A stretch of DNA of 9,855 nt from contig CATVZP010000076.1 in assembly GCA_958348565.1 (NCBI GenBank), forward strand, positions 1-9,855, given 5' to 3'. The notes beneath the pieces are model-generated. The model worked only from the letters and a program-made list of their open reading frames with translations. It had not been told where the DNA came from and did no database searches. Both the position numbers and the translations under genes were made by a program. Origin of the DNA: an uncultured Collinsella sp. (GTDB lineage Bacteria > Actinomycetota > Coriobacteriia > Coriobacteriales > Coriobacteriaceae). Positions 1 to 4,128 of the stretch are shown piece after piece (the stretch's first letter is position 1; the number at the start of each line of letters is the position of its first letter).

Positions 1-4
1 TCAT
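1..4 (-). CDS. Possible start of a divergent minus-strand gene leaving the window
   Basis: The reverse strand reads AAGGAG (positions 21-16), 11 bases, then ATG (positions 4-2). This looks like a ribosome binding site and start codon of a gene lying to the left of the window. Only the start codon and one further base are present, so nothing can be said about the product. If real, it is divergent from the small plus-strand gene at 203 and shares the AT-rich control region between them. The 11-base spacing is slightly long, so this is tentative. Confidence 0.3.
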
Positions 5-50
5 CGATTCCGCATCTCCTTGCGCGCCCACATTCCACTCCGCCTTAAAT

Positions 51-70
51 CAAGTTTAAATAAAAACTTG
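51..70. promoter_or_regulatory. AT-rich palindrome, possible operator
   Basis: A perfect inverted repeat with 7-bp arms, CAAGTTT and AAACTTG, separated by 6 bases. It lies in AT-rich DNA between two apparently divergent genes and just overlaps the -35-like box of the proposed plus-strand promoter at 68. It could be a repressor site for a small dimeric regulator. It lacks the GC-rich stem expected of a terminator. The function is inferred from position only. Confidence 0.35.
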
Positions 71-95
71 AATGCAGATTTGTTTTAATTAGTAT
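68..95 (+). promoter_or_regulatory. Candidate promoter for the small gene at 203
   Basis: TTGAAT (68-73) and TAGTAT (90-95) are separated by 16 bases, a fair match to a housekeeping sigma promoter. It would give a leader of roughly 100 bases before the start at 203. Surrounding AT-rich DNA makes chance matches easy, so confidence is limited. Confidence 0.35.
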
Positions 96-130
96 GGAAA
101 CTATATCCATTTAGTTCTAATTTGTTCGTA

Positions 131-145
131 GTATCAAATCGATAC
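131..145. repeat. Short palindrome GTATC-N5-GATAC
   Basis: Arms GTATC (131-135) and GATAC (141-145) are separated by AAATC. It sits downstream of the candidate promoter and upstream of the start at 203, a position suited to a roadblock operator. The arms are only 5 bp, so it may be chance. Confidence 0.25.
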
Positions 146-202
146 CGACACTAGCGTGACACAGTCTTTCAAGGCAGCTATTCAACATTGGTGGTCACCG
201 CT

Positions 203-574
203 ATGGACAATGTGAACCACCTAAACGAACTCTCAATACAGTCCCAGCTTAGCACCCTTGAAAAACTGGTCGCGGACGCGGAACAATCTACCGACGCAAG
301 ACGCGATTTCGAAGCTCAGCCTCGTGCCGTATTCCAGAAATATGGAATTACAGCCCTCCAAATCAAAGCGGGAAATCGAAAAGTCTCTGTACGAACTGGT
401 GGAGTCAACCGAAAAGGAGGCGCGTGTCCCCGTTGCACGCGCAGTATATCGTCGTATCCAGCTCCCACCGTCCGAGGCACTTGGACGGTGGGAGTTCCGC
501 ATCCCCGGGAAAGAAAAAGCGCGGCCCATCCGGACCGCGCCCGCGCCCTCCTCCCATTTCACCCCGCGACGTAA
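203..574 (+). CDS. Small protein with a RiPP leader-like N-terminus and a CPRC motif
   Basis: The frame encodes 123 aa from ATG 203; a TTG at 188 would add five residues. I do not recognise a named family. Residues 15-49 form an acidic helix-like stretch ending DFEAQPRAVFQKYGI. This resembles leaders of the nitrile-hydratase/TOMM type, in which an acidic helix ends in a D-P-x-A-V-L-x-x-x-G-like motif. Residues 50-65 (IKAGNRKVSVRTG) resemble the short strand region that often follows. Then come Gly-rich GGVNRKGGACPRCTR (Cys75 and Cys78) and a Ser/Tyr/Pro stretch. From about residue 80 the frame runs through hairpins and the opposite-strand terminator, so the real C-terminus is doubtful. The start has only a weak GGTGG-type ribosome binding site. 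The DNA is AT-richer than the following genes. No modifying enzyme lies in the window. The RiPP reading is inference. Confidence 0.4.
   Translation: MDNVNHLNELSIQSQLSTLEKLVADAEQSTDARRDFEAQPRAVFQKYGITALQIKAGNRKVSVRTGGVNRKGGACPRCTRSISSYPAPTVRGTWTVGVPHPRERKSAAHPDRARALLPFHPAT
420..442. repeat. Hairpin with 7-bp perfect stem
   Basis: GCGCGTG (420-426) and CACGCGC (436-442) flank a 9-base loop. It begins at the end of a strong Shine-Dalgarno-like AAAAGGAGG (412-420) that is internal to the small plus-strand frame. It marks the transition from AT-rich to GC-rich sequence. Confidence 0.45.
460..496. repeat. Strong hairpin with 12-bp perfect stem
   Basis: CTCCCACCGTCC (462-473) pairs perfectly with GGACGGTGGGAG (483-494), and one G-T and one A-T pair extend the stem outward. 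The loop is 9 bases. Neither strand has a T-run after the stem, so it is not a standard intrinsic terminator. It could stabilise the 3' end of the plus-strand transcript, end it in a factor-dependent way, or be a recombination or element-end sequence. Confidence 0.5.
511..540 (-). terminator. Rho-independent terminator of the DUF2958/DUF4313-like pair
   Basis: On the reverse strand a GC stem (GCGCGG pairing with CCGCGC, 540-535 with 524-519, plus two inner pairs) is followed directly by TTTTTCTT (518-511). It lies 19 bases past the stop codon of the gene at 559-1155 and fits as its terminator. Confidence 0.75.
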
Positions 575-1155
575 ACCGTCCGGCCCGTCTCGCAGTCGAT
601 GGTCTCGACATCCCCGAACCCGACCCGGACGGCAGCCCATCCGCCGGCGCCCGCCAACGCATCGGCCTCGGACCTCGCGGCGGCGATGAGTCGCTCGAGC
701 TCGGCCGATCCGGCCGGCGCGGTCCCCACCTCGAACGCGCCGCCGTCGCCGCCCGACTCGTACTCGATGACGACTGTCGAGCCGAGAGCCTCCTCGAGGG
801 TCTCGGGCAGGCCGCCCATGTCGGCGAGGACGTGCCCGGCGACCGTGGCCAGCGGGTAGCGGGCCATCCCGGACGCCGCCGAGCGGCCGGCCATGCGGAG
901 CAAGCCGGCGGCCTCGAGCGCCTCGAGGAGCGCCGCGGGCACGTCGGCGTCGATGGCGATGTTGCCGTGTCCGCGGCACCACTCGGCCGCCGCCGGCACG
1001 TTCGCCGTGAGCACGCCCCACTCGGCCATGTAGCCCTCGGAGCGCGGGTTCGTGGCGTCGAGGAGGAGGACGGCCAGGCCGCCGCCCACGTACTCATCGG
1101 CCACGAGGGCGAGGCGGACCGCCTCGCCCATGGAGTCGAACTCGACCGTGACCAT
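559..1155 (-). CDS. DUF4313-like mobile-element protein, function unknown
   Basis: Encodes 198 aa. ATG 1155 is chosen because AGGAGG stands 4-9 bases upstream; the longer open frame before it looks non-coding. Residues about 15-105 have the order of features I associate with DUF4313 proteins: a Tyr-Gly-rich strand (EYVGGGLAVLLLD), a threonine strand (GVLTANVP), a GNIAIDAD segment, a helix of Leu/Glu, then SGMARYPLATV. The remaining 90 residues are acidic and glycine-rich (EYESGGDGG near 131-139), with a possible extra strand domain near the end. There is no signal peptide or membrane segment, so it is probably cytoplasmic. It follows the DUF2958 gene by 4 bases, and its ribosome binding site lies inside the end of that gene, so they form one transcript. 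Codon use is very GC-rich. Such proteins are typical cargo of conjugative elements. The family assignment comes from pattern memory and is moderate. Confidence 0.6.
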   Translation of the reverse strand: MVTVEFDSMGEAVRLALVADEYVGGGLAVLLLDATNPRSEGYMAEWGVLTANVPAAAEWCRGHGNIAIDADVPAALLEALEAAGLLRMAGRSAASGMARYPLATVAGHVLADMGGLPETLEEALGSTVVIEYESGGDGGAFEVGTAPAGSAELERLIAAARSEADALAGAGGWAAVRVGFGDVETIDCETGRTVYVAG

Positions 1156-1159
1156 GCGG

Positions 1160-1459
1160 CTACCTCCTCCTGACGGCGCTGAGCGGCTTCGGGGAGAAGT
1201 GCTCGTCGCGCTCGACGGCGGCAAACCCCATCTGGCGGTTCAGCTCGGCCATCTCCTTGATGCTGAAGTAGCCGAGCTCGTCGTCGTAGCCCTCGACGAG
1301 GCCGAACGCCTCGTCCGTTCCGTCGAACTCGAGCAGCCACCAGTCCCATCCGTTCACGCACGAGAAGTAGTGGGCGTAGACTGTGGGGTCCTCTGCCCCG
1401 TCCTGCTCGTAGAGCCTCGGCACCGTCTTGGCGATTTCCTCGGTCATCAGCTGCTGCAT
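1160..1459 (-). CDS. DUF2958 domain protein
   Basis: Encodes 99 aa, about the normal length for a stand-alone DUF2958 protein. ATG 1459 follows GGAGGAAG. The family pattern is clear along the whole chain: LMTEEIAKTVPRLYEQDG at the N-terminus, a strand region with NGWDWWLLEFDG (about 38-49), the signature FGLVEGYDDELGYFSIKEM (about 54-72), then a central FAAVERDEHFSPKPLS (about 81-96) near the end. DUF2958 proteins are common on conjugative transposons and plasmids; their biochemical role is not established to my knowledge. It is the first gene of a two-gene transcript ending at the terminator at 511-540. Upstream is a 318-bp region rich in inverted repeats. Confidence 0.85.
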   Translation of the reverse strand: MQQLMTEEIAKTVPRLYEQDGAEDPTVYAHYFSCVNGWDWWLLEFDGTDEAFGLVEGYDDELGYFSIKEMAELNRQMGFAAVERDEHFSPKPLSAVRRR

Positions 1460-1507
1460 GTCTTCCTCCGTTCCGGGCAACCTGCCCTCAACATCTCGCC
1501 CCTGCGG

Positions 1508-1563
1508 GCAAAGCCGAATGGCGACGCCGTGCGTCGTCGTCGGCTTTGCTCCCTGCAAAGCCG
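1508..1563. repeat. Three complementary segments able to form alternative hairpins
   Basis: GCAAAGCCGA (1508-1517), TCGGCTTTGC (1540-1549) and GCAAAGCCG (1555-1563). The middle copy is the reverse complement of both outer ones. In RNA it can pair with either neighbour but not with both at once. The inner pair has a tight 5-base loop; the outer pair encloses a secondary CGACG/CGTCG hairpin. In the minus direction this sits in the leader of the DUF2958 gene, about 50-105 bases before its start. Confidence 0.55.
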
Positions 1564-1580
1564 CACCGGAGCGAAGACGG

Positions 1581-1658
1581 GTCAAGGGAGGTCCATGACG
1601 ACCTCCACCAACCGGAGCGGAGCGGAGGTTTGTGCGGGGTCTCATGGGCCCCCTTGAC
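1581..1658. repeat. Nested inverted repeats
   Basis: The outer arms are GTCAAGGG (1581-1588) and CCCTTGAC (1651-1658). Inside is a hairpin GGAGGTC-CATGAC-GACCTCC (1587-1606), followed by a run of GGAGCG/GGAGG repeats. Together they could fold into a compact RNA or single-strand DNA structure. No T-run follows on either strand. Confidence 0.45.
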
Positions 1659-1777
1659 GCGGCGTAGCGGAGGTGCCACCCGGCCGCGGAGCCGTGGCCG
1701 ATTCACGGCGGACGCCGGCAGCCCACGCCCAACATCGATACCATCTGAACCGCTATTCACTTTTCGAGAGGAGCCAT

Positions 1778-1972
1778 ATGGAACTCGAAGACATCGTCTA
1801 CGAGTTCGCCTGCCTTCATGAGTCGATGCTCTTTTGCTGCGAGAACCGGTCCGGCAAGGAGGACCCGGTCTTCGCGCATTACTACATGGCGCTGGGAAGG
1901 ATTGTCAGGGACCTCGAAGAGGCCGAGCGGCGCATCCGGACCGAAACGGCCGGCGCTGAATCCCGTCAATAG
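1778..1972 (+). CDS. Small helical protein, 64 aa, unknown
   Basis: ATG 1778 is preceded by GAGAGGAG ending 4 bases before the start, a good ribosome binding site. The 64-residue product is predicted largely helical and acidic overall (MELEDIVYEFACLHE... then ALGRIVRDLEEAERRIRTE). It has a Cys-Cys pair at 20-21 and one more Cys at 12. No signal peptide or membrane segment is seen. I do not recognise a family. The longer open frame upstream of the ATG is ruled out by composition and by the ribosome binding site. Its stop is immediately followed by a strong terminator, so it is transcribed alone or with an upstream leader. The setting suggests mobile-element cargo. Confidence 0.65.
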   Translation: MELEDIVYEFACLHESMLFCCENRSGKEDPVFAHYYMALGRIVRDLEEAERRIRTETAGAESRQ

Positions 1973-2008
1973 AAAACGCCCCTGCAATGAACTGCCGGGG
2001 CGTTTTTT
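1973..2008. terminator. Bidirectional rho-independent terminator
   Basis: AAAACGCCCC (1973-1982) pairs perfectly with GGGGCGTTTT (1997-2006) around a 14-base loop, with a T-run on both strands. It starts at the base after the stop codon of the 64-aa gene, and its far side overlaps the stop codon of the DUF4268 gene, so it serves both convergent genes. Confidence 0.85.
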
Positions 2009-2939
2009 AGAGCTCGATCTCCGCGATTATTTTTTTCATCTCGAGGGCCCATCCGAGCTGTTCCTCGATGTACCCCGGCCATGCGTCCTGGTGGCCCTTG
2101 ATGGGGTGGCCCGCCTTGTAGAAGCGCAGCCCCGATGCCTTTTTCGCATCGAAGGTCACCGCCGTCAGCCCGAGGTGATCCTCGAAGACCCCGCTGTTGG
2201 CGATGGCGCGGTGCCCGATCTCCTTGTCGTCGTCCACGTACAGCTCGATGCCCGTGCGGCCCTTTTGCGTATCGATGAGCAGGGCGAGATGGTATGCCGA
2301 GACCCCCAGGCGAAGCGTCGACCAATGGTCCTTGCTGGGCTTCTGCGGGCTGAACTCCTTGAGGAACTCCGGATGGCCGCCTGCCACATCGCGGTAGGCC
2401 GTCCAGTACGCCAGCTTGACCTTTTCGGTCTCGCTGAGCCCCTCGGAGAGCTTCACGGTCTTGGTCCACTCGTTCGGCTGCTCGACCACGCCGAAGCGCG
2501 GGGCGGGCAGGGAGCCCCCGATCTTCCAGAGCTCGACCTCGACCAGGAAGAACCCGAAGTCGCTGTCGGTGTGCTGGTTGAGCCACTCGATGGCCTGGCG
2601 ATGCTCGTCGCGGGCGTGCGCCACGACCCAGATGACGACCTCGGCGCCCTTGCCGGCGGCATACGTGATCACCTTGCCGAGATGGTCGTGGTTGGTGTCC
2701 TCGAGCTGGTTCTCGATGATCACCTTGCGGCCCGTACCGGACTCCTGCGCGTAGATATCCACGTTGAACGAGCCGACCGACGACTCCGTCTCTATTAGCT
2801 CGAGCTCGATTCCGACCGCCATCCCGAGGGTTGCGAGATTCTGCTCCTCGGCCAGCCACTTGGTGAAGTCGTGGGCCTCATGCGGCCACACCTCGCGCAG
2901 GGGAACCTTCTGAATGGTGTCCAGGTTATAAGTCTTCAT
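2007..2939 (-). CDS. DUF4268 protein with a PD-(D/E)XK-like N-terminal region
   Basis: Encodes 310 aa. The start at 2939 follows GAGAGGGTGA and overlaps the end of the 51-aa gene upstream. Residues about 20-140 look like a restriction-endonuclease fold: an N-terminal helix with Glu31/Glu32, Asp61 in the strand FNVDIYAQ, then Glu76-Asn-Gln78 in KVIIENQLEDTNHDHLGKVITYA. This gives a D-x14-E-x-Q signature, followed by a helix and a hydrophobic strand (VVIWVVAHA). Residues about 170-305 match the DUF4268 region, with YWTAYRDV, the DHWSTLRLGVS strand, a LYVDD strand and the closing W-rich helix WPGYIEEQLGWALEM. The family is found scattered in bacteria, often in accessory DNA near restriction or other defence genes. 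Nuclease activity is inferred from the motif; the change of the usual Lys to Gln is seen in some active subfamilies but leaves activity open. Confidence 0.85.
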   Translation of the reverse strand: MKTYNLDTIQKVPLREVWPHEAHDFTKWLAEEQNLATLGMAVGIELELIETESSVGSFNVDIYAQESGTGRKVIIENQLEDTNHDHLGKVITYAAGKGAEVVIWVVAHARDEHRQAIEWLNQHTDSDFGFFLVEVELWKIGGSLPAPRFGVVEQPNEWTKTVKLSEGLSETEKVKLAYWTAYRDVAGGHPEFLKEFSPQKPSKDHWSTLRLGVSAYHLALLIDTQKGRTGIELYVDDDKEIGHRAIANSGVFEDHLGLTAVTFDAKKASGLRFYKAGHPIKGHQDAWPGYIEEQLGWALEMKKIIAEIEL

Positions 2940-3081
2940 CCGTCACCCTCTCGACCGATAATCTGGCACCATTGTAGAGCCTCTCGCCATCAAACGACCG
3001 TAGCAGAAGCCCACGACGTTCGTCGACGTCCTTCAGCTCGTACGGGTACACGAATAGCAAAATATATCTCTTCTTAGCCAT
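2926..3081 (-). CDS. Overlapping 51-aa protein upstream of the DUF4268 gene
   Basis: A short gene that is easy to overlook. ATG 3081 follows AAGGGAAGGG with a 7-base spacer, a convincing ribosome binding site. The 51-residue product starts MAKKRYILLFVYPYELKDVD and ends ERVTDEDL. It has one hydrophobic strand (residues 6-13, ILLFVYPY) and a charged remainder, so it looks like a small soluble domain and not a membrane peptide. Its last 14 bases overlap the start of the DUF4268 gene in another frame. Translational coupling is therefore likely, and the two products may act together. I do not recognise a family. A role as partner, regulator or inhibitor of the nuclease-like protein is inference only. 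Confidence 0.65.
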   Translation of the reverse strand: MAKKRYILLFVYPYELKDVDERRGLLLRSFDGERLYNGARLSVERVTDEDL

Positions 3082-3133
3082 GCGGTTTCCCTTCCCTTGA
3101 AAAACGAACCACTCGATCCGCGGAGAGGCGCTA

Positions 3134-3418
3134 TCAGGTGCCGTTCGTCAACGCCGCGGCGATTATGTCGCTGTCCGTGAAGACGAAACTGATGAGCTCA
3201 TCTTCCCAAGGCTCGCGCTCCTGCTCCTCCTCGGCCTCCTCGAACGTCATCGGCATCTCGCGCGCTCCCGAAAACTCGTGGCAGATAGCGTAGAGACGAG
3301 AGGGCCTATCAGCCCACTTATCAGCCGGTCGGCCAAAAGCGTCGTACTGCCGCAGTTCATCCCCAACATCGCGCCAGATTGTTCGATACCAACCCGTTAA
3401 CGATAGGGTCAAGAGCAT
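3134..3418 (-). CDS. Hypothetical 94-aa protein, possibly an N-terminally truncated gene
   Basis: The frame opens at ATG 3418, with an in-frame TGA only four codons upstream and no clear ribosome binding site, so the start is uncertain. The product has an aromatic N-terminal half (GWYRTIWRDVGDELRQYDAFG) and a very acidic segment (FEEAEEEQEREPWEDELISF, about 59-78), ending FVFTDSDIIAAALTNGT. This composition looks like a real protein, but I do not recognise it. It lies 52 bases upstream of the 51-aa gene on the same strand, so the three could be co-transcribed. It could be the remaining 3' part of a gene cut when accessory DNA was rearranged next to the tRNA. Confidence 0.45.
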   Translation of the reverse strand: MLLTLSLTGWYRTIWRDVGDELRQYDAFGRPADKWADRPSRLYAICHEFSGAREMPMTFEEAEEEQEREPWEDELISFVFTDSDIIAAALTNGT

Positions 3419-3511
3419 CGTAGACCGTATTCATATAGCGGCGCCTTTGTTACAGCTCAGATGTCACCATTTTAGATAATGGGCGTAGCGACCCGAATCT
3501 CATTTCAGGCC

Positions 3512-3797
3512 AATTCGACCAAGAGCAATCTACGGTCTTGTAACTGCCTCTTTCCAAATAAGGCCCGCCCCCGGTGGGGCCCCACCCATGCCCACGGCAT
3601 AGGCCCGCCAGAGCTAGAGGGACTTCGTCATTCTTGTCTGGTAACTCTCAAATAAAGCGCAGAAAGTGTGGAGGAGCGCCGAACGGTCCTGCTGAACTCG
3701 TCGCCAACCGGCGTCAACCAGTGTGGAGATGGTTCAAGCAGGCATCCTGTTCGAAAAATGCCGTTATTAATTGATTTCGACCAAAATTCGACCAAGA
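3512..3797 (+). repeat. Three TTCGACCAA motifs, including a 13-bp direct repeat
   Basis: TTCGACCAA occurs at 3514-3522, 3776-3784 and 3787-3795. The first and third extend to identical AATTCGACCAAGA (3512-3524 and 3785-3797). The last two start 11 bp apart, about one helical turn. CGACCAAGA is also the tRNA 3' end read from the other strand (TCTTGGTCG at 3853-3861). They could be integrase arm-type sites or attachment-site remnants; this is inference from arrangement. Confidence 0.45.
3561..3610. repeat. Palindrome cluster flanked by AGGCCCGCC repeats
   Basis: AGGCCCGCC is repeated at 3561-3569 and 3602-3610. Between the copies lie a perfect 14-bp palindrome GGTGGGGCCCCACC (3573-3586) and ATGCC-CAC-GGCAT (3588-3600). 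No gene covers this block. Two palindromes bounded by direct repeats suggest a protein-binding or recombination site. Confidence 0.45.
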
Positions 3798-3804
3798 TTG
3801 AAAG

Positions 3805-3845
3805 TCAAAAAAGAAACAGCCCAGAGAAACAATGCCTCTGAGCTG
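3805..3845 (-). terminator. Rho-independent terminator of the tRNA-fMet gene
   Basis: On the reverse strand CAGCTCAGAG (3845-3836) pairs with CTCTGGGCTG (3826-3817), one pair being G-U, around a 9-base loop. TTTCTTTTTT follows. It starts 11 bases past the tRNA 3' end and fits as its terminator. Confidence 0.8.
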
Positions 3846-3855
3846 CTAAAAGTCT

Positions 3856-3932
3856 TGGTCGCGGGGGCAGGATTTGAACCTACGACCTCCGGGTTATGAG
3901 CCCGGCGAGCTACCAGACTGCTCCACCCCGCA
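3856..3932 (-). tRNA. Initiator tRNA-fMet (anticodon CAT)
   Basis: 77 nt including an encoded CCA. The sequence can be aligned along its whole length with the Escherichia coli initiator tRNA. The acceptor arms are GCGGGG and CCCCGC, with U1 facing G72 instead of a strong Watson-Crick pair. The D-arm region is GTGGAGCAGTCTGGTAGCTCG, split here as GTGGAGCAGT and CTGGTAGCTCG. The anticodon loop CTCATAA is closed by three G-C pairs (GGG/CCC), the hallmark of initiators. The T loop reads GTTCAAATC. The weak 1-72 pair and the three G-C pairs together distinguish it from the elongator Met tRNA. It has its own promoter and terminator. Confidence 0.95.
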
Positions 3933-3963
3933 ATGTCTGGGCGCCTCATGTGCGCAAGAAAGA

Positions 3964-3992
3964 ATATTACGTGGGAGTTCGGTAAACGGCAA
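3964..3992 (-). promoter_or_regulatory. Promoter of the tRNA-fMet gene
   Basis: The reverse strand carries TTGCCG (3992-3987), a 17-base spacer, and TAATAT (3969-3964), a good match to a housekeeping promoter. Transcription would begin about 25 bases before the tRNA 5' end at 3932. Confidence 0.6.
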
Positions 3993-4067
3993 GGAAAATC
4001 TCGTAGAGCATAATTCCTTCATATTTAAACCCCTCATTCCATATCACCACAAACGAATCGCAGCCGA

Positions 4068-4092
4068 GCGCCGTCGGCGGCGCGTATACAAT
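4068..4092 (+). promoter_or_regulatory. Candidate -10 region and adjacent hairpin upstream of coaX
   Basis: TACAAT (4087-4092) is a good -10 hexamer 36 bases before the coaX start. Directly upstream, where the spacer and -35 element should be, is an inverted repeat GCGCCG-TCGG-CGGCGC (4068-4083), and no -35 match is seen. The promoter may need an activator, or the hairpin may be chance in GC-rich DNA. Confidence 0.35.
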
Positions 4093-4128
4093 GGTGCGCG
4101 TCCTTTTACGCCGACACCTGGAGTAGAC

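Larger units (their letters stand above)
1460..1777. other. Gene-free, inverted-repeat-rich region between divergent genes
   Basis: This 318-bp stretch separates the DUF2958 gene (minus) from the 64-aa gene (plus). It is GC-rich, and the open frames crossing it are Arg/Pro/Gly-rich with no protein-like pattern or ribosome binding site. It holds three mutually complementary segments (1508-1563) and a nested hairpin block (1581-1658), annotated separately. It must contain the promoters for both flanking genes, but I cannot place them. A structured leader RNA, a small RNA, or an origin of transfer are possible; none is demonstrated. Confidence 0.45.
3419..3804. other. Gene-free boundary region between accessory DNA and the tRNA
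   Basis: No convincing gene is present. A 66-codon plus-strand frame at 3574-3774 lacks a ribosome binding site and starts in a palindrome cluster. The region contains three TTCGACCAA motifs and a cluster of GC-rich palindromes, described separately. No integrase gene, tRNA fragment or other protein remnant can be recognised. AT-rich and GC-rich patches alternate, as expected of a region assembled by repeated insertion and loss. Confidence 0.45.

Noticed and set aside
267..275. TGGTCGCGG, matching the tRNA-fMet 3' end, as a possible far attachment site
   Set aside because: Only nine bases match before divergence and the site is inside a likely coding frame; a real duplicated tRNA end would usually be longer.
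405..1361. 318-codon minus-strand frame over the DUF4313-like gene
   Set aside because: Composition is Arg/Ser/Pro-rich, it has no ribosome binding site, and the alternative frame has a strong one plus family-like patterns.
1488..1760. 90-codon minus-strand frame and its plus-strand counterpart in the inverted-repeat region
   Set aside because: Low-complexity Arg/Gly/Ala translation, no ribosome binding site, and explained better by GC-rich inverted repeats.
1818..2798. Long plus-strand frame over the DUF4268 gene
   Set aside because: It crosses the bidirectional terminator and is antisense to a gene with recognisable domains; an alternative-frame shadow.
3574..3774. 66-codon plus-strand frame next to the tRNA
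   Set aside because: No ribosome binding site, begins in a palindrome cluster, no recognisable pattern.
3767..3949. 60-codon minus-strand frame
   Set aside because: It overlaps the initiator tRNA and its terminator; an artefact of the tRNA sequence.
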